From the NCBI GenBank assembly GCA_946480015.1, contig CAMLIL010000104.1, forward strand, positions 1-17,809: a DNA stretch of 17,809 nt, given 5' to 3'. Shown one piece after another: positions 6,631 through 14,887 of the stretch. The first letter of the stretch is position 1. The number at the start of each line of letters is the position of its first letter. The position numbers were made by a program, and so were the translations under genes. Below the pieces are notes generated by a model. It saw only the letters and a program-made list of their open reading frames with translations. It was not told the origin of the DNA and did no database searches. The DNA comes from an uncultured Oxalobacteraceae bacterium (GTDB lineage: Bacteria > Pseudomonadota > Gammaproteobacteria > Burkholderiales > Burkholderiaceae).

Positions 6631-7620
6631 GTGCACCCGGTACTGGTTCCGCTCGACATCCGGCCCGGCCTGCCCGCGCCGGGCAGCAGCATGCACCAGC
6701 TGTCGGGCGCCAGCATGGGCACCACCTGGAGCGCGCGCGTGATGGCGCCTCCCGCTGCGGCGCTGGAGTTGAGCGCGCTGCTGCAGCACGCCTTGAACGA
6801 GGTGGTGGCGCAGATGAGCCACTGGGAGCCCGGATCGAACCTGAGCCGCTACAACGTGGCGCACGCCGGCAGCTGGCACACCCTGCCCGATGAATTCTTC
6901 GAAGTGCTCACTTATGCACTACGCATAGCGCAGGACAGCGGCGGCGCTTACGATCCCTGCGCCGGCGCGCTGGTCAACGCCTGGGGCTTCGGCGCCGACG
7001 GGCGCTATAACCAGCCCGGCTTTCAGGCGCCACCGCACGCCCTGCCGCCCGCGCCGCGCCTGACCATGGAAATCGATCACGCACGGCGGCGCGTGCTGCA
7101 GCCCGGCGGCGTGCAGCTGGACCTGTCCTCGGTCGCCAAAGGATACGCGGTCGACCTGATGGCGCAGCGCCTCGCAGCCCAGGGCCTCGAACACTATCTG
7201 GTGGAACTGGGCGGCGAGCTGCGCGGCGCCGGCGTCAAGCCGGACGGCCAGCCATGGTGGGTCGCCATCGAAGGCGTGCCCGACGCCGGCGCGGCCGGCG
7301 CAGCCAGGGTGGCCCTGCACGGCCTGGCGCTGGCCACATCGGGCGACTACCGCCGCTATTTCCAGTACGGCGCGCGGCGCGCCGCGCATACGATCGATCC
7401 GCGCACCGGGGCACCGGTCGACCATCGGATTGCCGCGGTCAGCGTGCTGCACGCCGAGTGCATGGCGGCCGATGCGCTGTCGACCGCGCTGACCGTGCTC
7501 GGACCGGAACAAGGCCTCGCCTTCGCCGAAGCGCGCCAGCTGGCCGCACGCTTCCTGCTGCGCGATGGCGGCGCCATTCGCGAAATCCAGACCAGCGCCT
7601 GGCGCGCCATGCTGCAATGA
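6631..7620 (+). CDS. apbE: FAD:protein FMN transferase (ApbE family)
   Basis: 329 residues. ApbE cleaves FAD and attaches FMN to Thr of exported flavoproteins with Mg2+. Visible family signatures are GASMGTTW near 26-33, GGAYDPCAGALVNAWGFG at 104-121, LDLSSVAKGYAVD at 163-175, LVELGGELRGAG at 190-201, ATSGDYRRYF at 235-244, HTIDPRTGAPV at 253-263 and AADALSTA at 279-286, whose Asp is the usual metal ligand. The start is a GTG at 6631, only 4 bases after the DUF4198 stop; an internal ATG at 6691 is the alternative. Neither form has a signal peptide or lipobox, unlike most Gram-negative ApbE proteins. The obvious substrate is the DUF2271 protein. The stop overlaps the next gene's start (ATGA), so translation is probably coupled. 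Confidence 0.92.
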   Translation: MHPVLVPLDIRPGLPAPGSSMHQLSGASMGTTWSARVMAPPAAALELSALLQHALNEVVAQMSHWEPGSNLSRYNVAHAGSWHTLPDEFFEVLTYALRIAQDSGGAYDPCAGALVNAWGFGADGRYNQPGFQAPPHALPPAPRLTMEIDHARRRVLQPGGVQLDLSSVAKGYAVDLMAQRLAAQGLEHYLVELGGELRGAGVKPDGQPWWVAIEGVPDAGAAGAARVALHGLALATSGDYRRYFQYGARRAAHTIDPRTGAPVDHRIAAVSVLHAECMAADALSTALTVLGPEQGLAFAEARQLAARFLLRDGGAIREIQTSAWRAMLQ

Positions 7621-8933
7621 TCAGTGCCGATCCCACCCGCTGGGCGCTGGCGGCAGGCGCCCTGCTCAGCTACGGCGCCCTGTGCATGGCCATGCTGCGC
7701 CAGCGCGCCGCCCCAGGCGCGCCAGCCGGCGAGCATGACTGGCTGGTGGCCTACGCCAGCCAGACCGGCACCGCCGAATTCTTCGCCGAACGCAGCGCCG
7801 CGCGCCTGCGCGCGGGCGGGCTGCATGCGCGCGCCGTCAGCGTCGACCGGCTCGATCCTGCCAGCCTGCGCGGCGATGCGCGCATCCTGTTCATCGTCAG
7901 CACCTATGGCGAAGGCGATGCGCCCGACAGCGCGGCCAGGCTGATGCGCATTCTCGCCGCATCCGAACTCCGCCTGGACCGGCTGCACTACGCCGTGCTG
8001 GCACTGGGCGACAGCAGCTACGCCCAATTCTGCGGCTTCGGCCGCCAGCTCGACGCCAGCCTGAAGGCGCTGGGCGCGCACAGCCTGTTCGAGCGCATCG
8101 AGGCTGACCGCAGCGCGCCCGAGGCGCTGGCCGCGTGGCAGGAGCAGCTTGGCCGGCTGGCCAATTTCGGCGACGACGCCGACTGGAGCGCCCCCGCGCC
8201 CTCGACCTGGCGCATCGCGGCGCGCACGCTGATGAACCCGGGCAGCGCCGGCGCCCCGGTCTATCAAGTCATTCTCACCCCGGACGGCGCGCTGCCGGCA
8301 TGGCAGGCGGGCGATCTGGCCGATGTCAGCGTGCCGGACGATCGGGCCTATCCGCGCGCGTATTCGATCGCGTCCATCGCCAGCGAAGGCCACCTTGCCC
8401 TGCTGGTGCGCCTGCACGTGCGCGAGGACGGCGCGCCGGGCCTCGCGTCCAGCCTGCTCTGCGTGTCCGGCGCAACCGAGGTCGCGCTGCGCATCCGCCC
8501 GCACCAGCGCTTTCGCATCGGCGACAACGGCGCGCGCCCGCTGATCCTGATCGGCAACGGCACCGGCATGGCCGGCCTGCGCGCCCATCTGAAAGCGCGC
8601 GTCCAGGCAGGCCAGCGGCGCAACTGGCTGATCTACGGCGAACGCAACGCCGCCCACGACGCCCTGTACGGCGCCGAGACCGCCGCCTGGCAGCTCGACA
8701 AACTCAGCCTGGCCTACTCGCGCGACGGCGGCCCGGTGCGCTATGTGCAGCATGCGATCGAGCGCGAAGCCGAGGCCGTGCGCGCCTGGGTGCGCGACGG
8801 CGCGGCCATCTATGTGTGCGGCAGCCTGCAGGGCATGGCCGCCGGCGTGCACGACGCCTTGACCGCCGCGCTGGGCGAGCAATTGCTGGCCGAACTGGAC
8901 GAAACCGGCCGCTACCGGCGCGACGTGTATTAA
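7617..8933 (+). CDS. Membrane-anchored diflavin reductase (flavodoxin plus FAD/NAD(P)H domains; CysJ-like)
   Basis: 438 residues. An N-terminal membrane helix at about 8-27 is followed by a flavodoxin domain (FMN loop SQTGTAE at 48-54; STYGEGDAPD at 95-104; LGDSSYAQFCGF at 130-141) and a ferredoxin-NADP reductase module (FAD motif RAYSIAS at 247-253; nucleotide-binding GNGTGMAGLR at 313-322; IYVCGS at 398-403; C-terminal Tyr). It is shorter than sulfite reductase alpha subunit or P450 reductase, as is usual for the PepSY-linked forms. It should oxidise NAD(P)H in the cytoplasm and pass electrons through FMN to the PepSY membrane protein. The ATG at 7617 overlaps the apbE stop; a longer upstream frame antisense to no gene but overlapping apbE is rejected. 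Last gene before the second Fur promoter. Confidence 0.9.
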   Translation: MISADPTRWALAAGALLSYGALCMAMLRQRAAPGAPAGEHDWLVAYASQTGTAEFFAERSAARLRAGGLHARAVSVDRLDPASLRGDARILFIVSTYGEGDAPDSAARLMRILAASELRLDRLHYAVLALGDSSYAQFCGFGRQLDASLKALGAHSLFERIEADRSAPEALAAWQEQLGRLANFGDDADWSAPAPSTWRIAARTLMNPGSAGAPVYQVILTPDGALPAWQAGDLADVSVPDDRAYPRAYSIASIASEGHLALLVRLHVREDGAPGLASSLLCVSGATEVALRIRPHQRFRIGDNGARPLILIGNGTGMAGLRAHLKARVQAGQRRNWLIYGERNAAHDALYGAETAAWQLDKLSLAYSRDGGPVRYVQHAIEREAEAVRAWVRDGAAIYVCGSLQGMAAGVHDALTAALGEQLLAELDETGRYRRDVY

Positions 8934-8941
8934 TTTGGATG

Positions 8942-8972
8942 AATGAGAACGTTGTTGATAACGATTCTCATT
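8942..8972. promoter_or_regulatory. Fur box region upstream of the siderophore receptor
   Basis: The core TGATAACGATTCTCA (8956-8970) matches 13 of 15 positions of the 7-1-7 Fur pattern TGATAAT-N-ATTATCA. An outer inverted repeat, AATGAGAA (8942-8949) with TTCTCATT (8965-8972), surrounds it, suggesting two overlapping Fur dimer sites. The site ends at the -35 of the receptor promoter, 79 bases upstream of the receptor ATG. Confidence 0.8.
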
Positions 8973-8999
8973 TACAGGAAGCCTATTCAACTTTACAAT
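8971..8999 (+). promoter_or_regulatory. Probable sigma70 promoter of the fiu-piuC unit
   Basis: TTTACA (8971-8976) and TACAAT (8994-8999) are 17 bases apart. The -35 overlaps the right end of the Fur operator, so the receptor should have its own iron-regulated transcript in addition to any read-through from the reductase operon. The leader would be about 45 bases. Confidence 0.65.
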
Positions 9000-9050
9000 G
9001 GCAGGCATTGGCCGCTGTCGCGCTTTCACTTACACCACTCAAGAGAACTC

Positions 9051-11330
9051 ATGTCACTGATCAAACGCCGCAAACACGCTGTTTCCCCGCTTAACCAGGT
9101 CGGCGCCATCGCCGCGCTGCTGATGCCGATCGCCGCGCAAGCGGCCGATGCGCCGCCACCGGCCCGCACCATGCAGGAAATCCAGGTGAACGCCAAGGCG
9201 GAAAATGACTTCAAGGCCGAGAAAGCCTCCTCGCCCAAATACACCGAAGCGCTGGTCGATACCGCGCAGACCATCAGTGTCATCAAGAAGGAACTGATCC
9301 AGCAGCAAGGCGCCGTCAGCCTGACCGAAGCCTTGCGCAACACGCCCGGCGTGGGCGCCTTCTTCCTGGGTGAAAACGGCAGCACCAGCACCGGCGACGC
9401 CATCTACATGCGCGGCTTCGATTCCTCGACCAGCATCTACGTCGACGGCGTGCGCGACGTCGGTTCGATCTCGCGCGACGTGTTCAACATCGACCAGATC
9501 GACGTGCTCAAAGGTCCGGCCGGCACCGACAATGGCCGCGCCTCGCCCACCGGCGCGGTCAACCTGGTCAGCAAGCAGGCCAATCTGGAGCAGGCGCTCA
9601 GCGGCACCGTGCAGTTCGGCAGCGCCGAGCAGAAGCGCGGCACCCTGGACGTGAACCACGTGATCGACGCCGACAAGGGCATCGCCTTTCGCCTGAACGC
9701 CCTGGCGCAGGACAGCGGCAATCCGGCGCGCGACCTGGTCAAGAACAAGCGCTGGGCGCTGGCGCCGTCGGTGGCCTTCGGCCTCGGCAAACCCACCCGC
9801 GTGCTGGTCAATTACCTGCACGTGGACCAGGACAATGTGCCGGACGGCGGCGTGCCGACCATCGGCCTGCCCGGCTACTCGTCGCCGGACCCGGCCCGCC
9901 CGTTCCTGTCGCAGGCCAAACCGGTCGATGCGAGCGGCTACTACGGCGCCGCGTCGGACTACGACAAGGTCAAGGCCGACATGTTCACCGTGAAGGTCGA
10001 GCACGACTATTCGCGCACCTTCAAGCTGCAGAACACCACCCGTTACGGCAAGACCGAGCAGAACTACCTGCTGTCGTCGTTCACCGTGACGGCCGCCAAT
10101 CTGCTCACGCCCGACCCCGCCGACCCGGCCACCTGGACCTTGAACCGCGCCAGCCGCACGGTGAAAAACCAGACCAACAAGATCCTGACCAACCAGACCG
10201 TCGGCACGCTCGACCTGGACACCGGCGCCCTGCACCACACCCTGGTGGGCGGCCTGGAATTCACCCAGGAAAAGCAGTACAACTTCGGCCTGGGCGGCAC
10301 CGGCGTGATGAACAGGGACCCGATCTACGCGCCCAATCCATGGTCGGCCATGACAGCCTTCAATCCAGTGCCGAACGGCGTGTTCCAGGACGCCAAGGTC
10401 GACACCCAGAGCGTCTACCTGTTCGACACCATCAGGCTGGGCGAACAGTGGATCTTCACCGCCGGCGCCCGCGCCGACCACTTCAAGATCGATTACAGCG
10501 CGGCGGCCCTGTCGACCGCCACCAGCAACCCGACGCTGCCGGTCGGCACCCTGCTGGCGCCGGTCGCCCTGTCGCTCGGCGACACCGTCGGCAACGGCAA
10601 GCTGTCGCTGCTCTACAAGCCGACCCCGACCAGCAGCGTGTACGGTACGGTATCGACCTCGAAGATGCCACCGGGCACCAATGTCGCCCTGTCGACCAGC
10701 GCCAACAACCTGGCCAATCCGCAATACGATCCGCAGGCAGCCACCACGCTCGAGCTGGGCGGCAAGATCGACCTGCTCCAGCAGAAGCTGAGTTTGACGG
10801 CCGCCGTCTACCGCACCACGGTCAAGAACGAACTGGAACAGGACCCGGTCGATCTGCTGTACTACCAGACCGGCAAGAAGCGCGTGCAGGGCGTCGAACT
10901 GGGCGTGACCGGCGCCATCACCCGCAACTGGCTGGTCAGCGCCGGCTATGCCCGCATGGACACCGAAGTCACCGACGGCAAGGCCGTCACCGCCATCGGC
11001 AACCGCGCCCTGTCGTACACGCCGAAAGACAGCTTCACGGCCTGGACCTCGTACAACATCACCCCGGCCTTCAAGGTCGGCGGCGGCGCGCGCTACGTCG
11101 GCAAGCTGTATCGCGGCACCGACGGCGCCATCGGCACCCCGGCCTTCGCCGACGCCTACTGGGTGGTCGACGCCATGGCCACCTACACGGTCAACCCGCA
11201 CCTCGATCTGCAGCTGAACGTGTACAACGTGGCCGACAAGGAGTACATTGCGGCGATTAACAAGAGCGGCTACCGCTACACCCCGGGCGCGCCGCGTTCG
11301 GCCAGCGTGACCGCCAATTTCCGCTTTTAA
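9051..11330 (+). CDS. fiu: TonB-dependent catecholate siderophore receptor, Fiu-like
   Basis: 759 residues. A signal peptide (about 1-31, ending PIAAQA) is followed by a TonB-box-like segment MQEIQVNA (41-48), a plug domain ([60 protein letters not shown]) and a beta-barrel ending in the usual terminal Phe (SVTANFRF). There is no N-terminal signalling (FecA-type) extension, so it is not a trans-envelope sensor. Plug sequence and the piuC neighbour recall E. coli Fiu (fiu-ybiX), which imports ferric dihydroxybenzoylserine and related catecholates. The ATG at 9051 has AAGAGAA upstream; an earlier in-frame start would lie within the promoter. The exact ligand cannot be read from sequence; the gene symbol rests on resemblance and context. 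Confidence 0.9.
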   Translation: MSLIKRRKHAVSPLNQVGAIAALLMPIAAQAADAPPPARTMQEIQVNAKAENDFKAEKASSPKYTEALVDTAQTISVIKKELIQQQGAVSLTEALRNTPGVGAFFLGENGSTSTGDAIYMRGFDSSTSIYVDGVRDVGSISRDVFNIDQIDVLKGPAGTDNGRASPTGAVNLVSKQANLEQALSGTVQFGSAEQKRGTLDVNHVIDADKGIAFRLNALAQDSGNPARDLVKNKRWALAPSVAFGLGKPTRVLVNYLHVDQDNVPDGGVPTIGLPGYSSPDPARPFLSQAKPVDASGYYGAASDYDKVKADMFTVKVEHDYSRTFKLQNTTRYGKTEQNYLLSSFTVTAANLLTPDPADPATWTLNRASRTVKNQTNKILTNQTVGTLDLDTGALHHTLVGGLEFTQEKQYNFGLGGTGVMNRDPIYAPNPWSAMTAFNPVPNGVFQDAKVDTQSVYLFDTIRLGEQWIFTAGARADHFKIDYSAAALSTATSNPTLPVGTLLAPVALSLGDTVGNGKLSLLYKPTPTSSVYGTVSTSKMPPGTNVALSTSANNLANPQYDPQAATTLELGGKIDLLQQKLSLTAAVYRTTVKNELEQDPVDLLYYQTGKKRVQGVELGVTGAITRNWLVSAGYARMDTEVTDGKAVTAIGNRALSYTPKDSFTAWTSYNITPAFKVGGGARYVGKLYRGTDGAIGTPAFADAYWVVDAMATYTVNPHLDLQLNVYNVADKEYIAAINKSGYRYTPGAPRSASVTANFRF

Positions 11331-11353
11331 TCCTGACCTCGATCCTGACCTTG
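11330..11353. repeat. Two 12-bp direct repeats between the receptor and dioxygenase genes
   Basis: ATCCTGACCTCG and ATCCTGACCTTG stand head to tail right at the receptor stop, with a further partial copy (CTCCTG) following. The repeat fills most of the 31-base gap before piuC, which has no purine-rich ribosome binding site of its own. Confidence 0.5.
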
Positions 11354-11361
11354 CTCCTGCC

Positions 11362-12039
11362 ATGATGCTGCATATCCCGAACGTCCTGACGCGCGACCAG
11401 GTAGCGGCCATGCGCCGCGCCCTGGATGGCGCCGACTGGACCGACGGGCGCGCAACCGTGGGCGAGCAAGGCGCCCAGGTCAAGCACAACCGCCAGCTGC
11501 CGCAAGCGTCCCCCCTGTGCCGTACCCTCGGGGAAACCGTGCAGGCGGCGCTGGCCGCCAATCCGCTGTATTTCGCCGCGGCGCTGCCGCTGCGCAGCTC
11601 GCCGCCGCTGTTCAACGCCTATTCCGGCGGCGAGCATTACGGCGACCATGTCGACGGCGCGATCCGCATCACGCCCGGAGCGCCTGCGGTGCGCACCGAT
11701 GTCTCCTGCACCCTGTTCCTGAGCGATCCCGAGGACTACGACGGCGGTGCGCTGGTCGTCAACGACAGCTATGGCGCGCACGAAGTCAAGCTGCCCGCCG
11801 GCGACATGATCGTCTATCCCTCCTCCAGCGTGCACCAGGTCGAACCGGTCACGCGCGGCATGCGCGTGTGTTCCTTCTTCTGGGTGCAAAGCATGGTGCG
11901 CGACGATGCGCGCCGCGCCCTGCTGCTCGACCTGGACCGCACCATCGTCGGCCTGCGCGCCAAAACCGGCGACTGCCCCGAGCTGGTCAGCCTGACCGGC
12001 CACTATCACAACCTGCTCAGGATGTGGGCCGAAGTCTGA
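11362..12039 (+). CDS. piuC: PKHD-type Fe(II)/2-oxoglutarate-dependent hydroxylase PiuC (YbiX)
   Basis: 225 residues, the usual length for PiuC/YbiX. The metal-binding triad is visible as His96-x-Asp98 ([13 protein letters not shown]) and His158 ([11 protein letters not shown]), with Arg168 ([13 protein letters not shown]) as the 2-oxoglutarate-binding residue. These enzymes are regularly encoded beside Fiu/PiuA-type iron receptors and are induced by iron limitation, but the substrate is not settled; modification of a siderophore is a common suggestion. It follows the receptor by 31 bases, so is probably co-transcribed from the Fur-regulated promoter. ATG codons at 11362 and 11365 are both possible starts, and there is no obvious Shine-Dalgarno sequence, which suggests translation dependent on the upstream gene. 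Confidence 0.92.
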   Translation: MMLHIPNVLTRDQVAAMRRALDGADWTDGRATVGEQGAQVKHNRQLPQASPLCRTLGETVQAALAANPLYFAAALPLRSSPPLFNAYSGGEHYGDHVDGAIRITPGAPAVRTDVSCTLFLSDPEDYDGGALVVNDSYGAHEVKLPAGDMIVYPSSSVHQVEPVTRGMRVCSFFWVQSMVRDDARRALLLDLDRTIVGLRAKTGDCPELVSLTGHYHNLLRMWAEV

Positions 12040-12133
12040 TCCCCGCACACGGCTGAAAACGCGCCTCCCCTGTTTTTCTTTACAATGAAACGAGGCTGCG
12101 TTCGTTGCATGAATAAATAGACGGGAGACGACA

Positions 12134-12598
12134 ATGTTCGACCTGGATCTGCCGTGGTGGGAATTCATCGTGCGCGGCGCCGTCGTGTACGGCGTGCTGA
12201 TGGTCATGGTGCGCATTTCCGGCCGCCGCACCATCGGCCAGTTCACGCCCTTCGATTTGCTGGTGGTGATGCTGCTCAGCGAAGCGGTCTCCAACTCCCT
12301 CTCCGGCGGCGACGATTCACTCATCGGCGGGCTGATCATCGCCGCCACCCTGGTCGCCCTGAACATCGGCGTGGCCTTTCTCTCCTCGCGCAACCGCAAG
12401 ATGGCCGCCGTGCTGGAGGGCACGCCGGTACTGCTGGGCCGCAACGGCAAGCTGTTCGACCAGGTCCTCAAGGACTGCAAGCTATCCCAGATGGAAGTCG
12501 AGCTGGCCTTCCGCAAGGCCGACTGCAAGATGGAAGACATGCAGTGCGCCTTCCTCGAACCGGACGGCTGCATCACCGTGCAAAAAAAGCCCGAGTGA
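12134..12598 (+). CDS. DUF421 (YetF/YcaP-type) inner-membrane protein
   Basis: 154 residues. Hydrophobic helices lie at about 10-28, 40-50 and 63-84, followed by a small soluble domain that begins near AAVLEGTPVLLGRNGKLFDQ. The stretch RISGRRTIGQFTPFDLLVVM with a following LLSEAVSN is characteristic of DUF421. The function of the family is poorly defined. A good ribosome binding site (GGGAG, 8 bases before ATG) supports the start. It is separated from piuC by 94 bases, where a TACAAT (12081-12086) could be a -10 element without a good -35, so it is probably transcribed separately from the iron genes. It has Cys residues in the C-terminal domain (DCKLSQ, ADCKMEDMQC, DGC), five in all, which is rather many for this family. 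Confidence 0.85.
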   Translation: MFDLDLPWWEFIVRGAVVYGVLMVMVRISGRRTIGQFTPFDLLVVMLLSEAVSNSLSGGDDSLIGGLIIAATLVALNIGVAFLSSRNRKMAAVLEGTPVLLGRNGKLFDQVLKDCKLSQMEVELAFRKADCKMEDMQCAFLEPDGCITVQKKPE

Positions 12599-12729
12599 CA
12601 GCGACGATCCCAACAATAATTTCCCAGCCGTAGCGTGTGATATCGCGTTCAAAGATGATGCTTTAATGCTAACGCTTCATCTGGTTTTTGTTCGATTTCG
12701 ATTTCGCAAATAATTAACGGGAGAAACAT

Positions 12730-13314
12730 ATGAAACGGATCGTCTCGTCGCTGGCGCTCGCTATGGGCATGCTGGCGAGTTCAGCTTTTGCTGCCACCAC
12801 CACCTACCGCGCGGTCGCCAGCGGACCGGGTGAGGTCACACCCAACCCGTCGCCGGGCTACAGCATCGCCACCATCGTCATCGACGACGTGGCCGGCACC
12901 ATGCAGGTCACGTCGCCGTTCCAGGATTTGCTCGCCCCCACCACGGACGCCCACATCCATTGCTGCACGGCGGCGCCCTTGGTCGGCGCCGCAGGGGTGG
13001 CCACGCCGCTGACCGGCTTTCCGCTCGGCGTCACCGACGGCGCCTATTCGCACCTGTTCGACCTGAACAGTTCGGCCACGTACAGCGCCGCCTTCCTCAG
13101 CGCCGCCGGCGGCACCGCCGACGCTGCGCGCGACACGCTGCTGGGCGGCATCGTGGCCCACGAGGCCTATCTGAACATTCATTCGAGCCTGTATCCCGGC
13201 GGCGAAATTCGCGGCTTCCTGGTGGCCCTGCCGGTGCCTGAACCGTCGCAATACGCCATGCTCGGCATCGGCCTGGCCGGCGTCGCTTTCATGGCACGCA
13301 AAAAGAAGCAGTAA
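12730..13314 (+). CDS. CHRD domain protein with PEP-CTERM sorting signal
   Basis: 194 residues. A signal peptide (1-21, ending SSAFA) precedes a CHRD domain at about 23-160, recognisable by TTYRAVASGPGEVTPNPSPG, DAHIHCCTA, GLSEH-type spacing and AYLNIHSSLYPGGEIRGFLV. The C-terminus has the PEP-CTERM signal: VPEPSQ (169-174), a membrane helix, and the basic tail RKKKQ. Such proteins are cleaved by an exosortase, encoded elsewhere, and end up at the cell surface or in the matrix, often in exopolysaccharide-producing bacteria. The ribosome binding site GGGAGA lies 6 bases before ATG. The gap upstream (12599-12729) is relatively AT-rich and probably contains the promoter, though no clear elements stand out. 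CHRD function is largely unknown; the CHRD domain occurs in chordin. Confidence 0.9.
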   Translation: MKRIVSSLALAMGMLASSAFAATTTYRAVASGPGEVTPNPSPGYSIATIVIDDVAGTMQVTSPFQDLLAPTTDAHIHCCTAAPLVGAAGVATPLTGFPLGVTDGAYSHLFDLNSSATYSAAFLSAAGGTADAARDTLLGGIVAHEAYLNIHSSLYPGGEIRGFLVALPVPEPSQYAMLGIGLAGVAFMARKKKQ

Positions 13315-13405
13315 ATCCTGCTGACGAAGTGCCGCGTGCGTTGGATCGGGGGCGCGCGGCATTTCCGCTACACTGCTGGTTTTTCCGGCATGCATCTCCG
13401 ACATC

Positions 13406-14887
13406 TTGAAATTCTCCATCGGCCACCGCCTGTTCGCCGCCGTCCTGCTGGCCATCCTGGCCGTGACCGCCACCGGCATCGCGCTGATGCGCCATCATCT
13501 GCTGGCCAGCTTCTCGTCCTATGCCGTGCAGATCGAACTGGACCGGCTGCAGCAATTGTCCGATGCGCTGGCCGACCGCTACCAGAGCTCGCCCGGCTGG
13601 GCATTTCTTCCCGCCGACAGCCAGGCGCGCCGCAACTGGATCGGCGAAGAACTCGCGCGGCTGCAGGCCGGCATACCGGTACCGCCGACACCGCCTGCAC
13701 CGCCGCTCGAACCCACGCCCCTGAACGCCGCCGCGCCGCCCCTGCCGCCGCTGCCTCCTCCGGCGGTCGTGCCGGTCCCGCCGGGAATGATCGCCGACCT
13801 CGACATGCTCGGCCTGCAGGACCGCATTACCCTGCTTGATGCCGATGGCCGTTATCTGGCCGGACGTCCTGCGGGCAACGAAGCGCAGGCGCGCCGCGCT
13901 GTCACGGTCAAAGGGCGCACGGTAGCCTATCTTTCGGTGGCACAGGTGGCGCGGCCGCGCGACGCCTTGGCCAGCGCCTTCCTGGACCGGATCCGCAGCA
14001 GCCTGCTGCTGATCGTGGCGGTCAGCGTGGCCTTGAGCGCACTGCTGGCCACCGTGCTGGCTGCACACTTCCGCAAACCGATCCAGCAGCTGGCCGACGG
14101 CGCCCGCGCGCTGGCCGACGGCCGTTACGACACCCGGCTCGCCTTGAGCCGCAGCGACGAACTGGGCGAACTTGCGCAGCGCTTCAACCAGATGGCCGTC
14201 AAGCTGGGCGAGATGGAAGCGGGCCGGCGCCAATGGGTCGCCGACACGTCGCACGAACTGCGCACGCCGCTATCGGTATTGCGCGCCCAGCTTGAAGCGA
14301 TGCAGGATGGCGTGCGCAGCGCCACGCCGGAAGGCCTCGCATCGATGCTGCGCCAGGTACTGGCCCTGAACAAACTGATCGACGAGCTGTACGCGCTGGC
14401 ACAGGCCGACATCGGCCAGCTCGACTTCCACTTTGTCCGCGTCGATGCGTGGCAGCTGGCGGCCGAGGCCGCCGCCGCGTTCGGCCACAAGCTGGAAGCG
14501 GCCGGCCTGGCATTGACGCTGGCGAGCGCACCCTCGACCGCGGTAGTCAAGGCCGATCCCGACCGCTTGCGCCAGGTGTTCGCGAACCTGTTCGAAAACG
14601 CCATGCGCTACACAGCCGCACCTGGGCGCATCGGGCTTGGCGCGCACGCTGCCGATGGCATGCTGACCATCGTCATCGACGACAGCGCGCCAGGCGTACC
14701 GGACCAGGCGCTTGGCCGCCTGGGAGAACGCTTTTACCGCGTCGAAGGATCGCGCAGCCGCGCGCATGGCGGCGCTGGCCTGGGGCTGGCGCTTTGCCAG
14801 CGCATCGTGGCCGCGCACGACGGCAGGCTCACCTTTGGCCATGCGCCGCTGGGCGGGCTGCGCGTGTCGATCGCCCTGCCGCTATGA
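13406..14887 (+). CDS. baeS: BaeS-like sensor histidine kinase with a polyproline periplasmic insert
   Basis: 493 residues. Membrane helix 1 is at about 9-28 and helix 2 at about 197-219; between them is a periplasmic sensor of some 165 residues. HAMP follows at about 220-273. The phospho-acceptor H-box is WVADTSHELRTPLSVLRAQLEAM with His283; the N-box contains Asn398 (LFENAMRYT), and the ATP lid motifs are DDSAPGVP (425-432), RFYRVEGSR and GGAGLGLAL (455-463). The H-box resembles BaeS, the envelope-stress and metal/flavonoid-responsive kinase. Oddly, residues 90-127 of the sensor are a polyproline tract (PVPPTPPAPPLEP and PPLPPLPPPAVVPVPPG). The start is TTG at 13406; no in-frame ATG is nearby. 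Its stop overlaps the regulator's ATG. Sensor ligand unknown. Confidence 0.9.
   Translation: MKFSIGHRLFAAVLLAILAVTATGIALMRHHLLASFSSYAVQIELDRLQQLSDALADRYQSSPGWAFLPADSQARRNWIGEELARLQAGIPVPPTPPAPPLEPTPLNAAAPPLPPLPPPAVVPVPPGMIADLDMLGLQDRITLLDADGRYLAGRPAGNEAQARRAVTVKGRTVAYLSVAQVARPRDALASAFLDRIRSSLLLIVAVSVALSALLATVLAAHFRKPIQQLADGARALADGRYDTRLALSRSDELGELAQRFNQMAVKLGEMEAGRRQWVADTSHELRTPLSVLRAQLEAMQDGVRSATPEGLASMLRQVLALNKLIDELYALAQADIGQLDFHFVRVDAWQLAAEAAAAFGHKLEAAGLALTLASAPSTAVVKADPDRLRQVFANLFENAMRYTAAPGRIGLGAHAADGMLTIVIDDSAPGVPDQALGRLGERFYRVEGSRSRAHGGAGLGLALCQRIVAAHDGRLTFGHAPLGGLRVSIALPL

Noticed and set aside
8443..8480. A second Ser-Gly-Ala-Thr sequence, in the diflavin reductase (CVSGATEV)
   Set aside because: It lacks the Asp three positions before the Ser-Gly and the following Thr, and lies in a cytoplasmic FAD-binding domain, so it is not a credible ApbE acceptor.
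7356..9029. A very long open frame (about 557 codons) on the minus strand opposite apbE and the diflavin reductase
   Set aside because: It is opposite two well-identified genes, has low-complexity Ala/Gly/His/Arg-rich content and no recognisable domain; it is the usual antisense shadow in GC-rich DNA.
9054..11615. An 853-codon open frame on the minus strand opposite the siderophore receptor
   Set aside because: The content is Val/Gly/Arg/His repeats with no domain, mirroring the receptor's codon third positions.
12680..12715. A sigma54 promoter before the PEP-CTERM gene
   Set aside because: The TGG in CTGGTTTTTGTTCG is not followed by a GC at the required 10-base spacing, so the -24/-12 pattern is absent.
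13330..13366. Hairpin TGCCGCG/CGCGGCA after the CHRD gene as a terminator
   Set aside because: The loop is long (about 18 bases) and only a three-T run follows; it is no stronger than expected by chance at this GC content.
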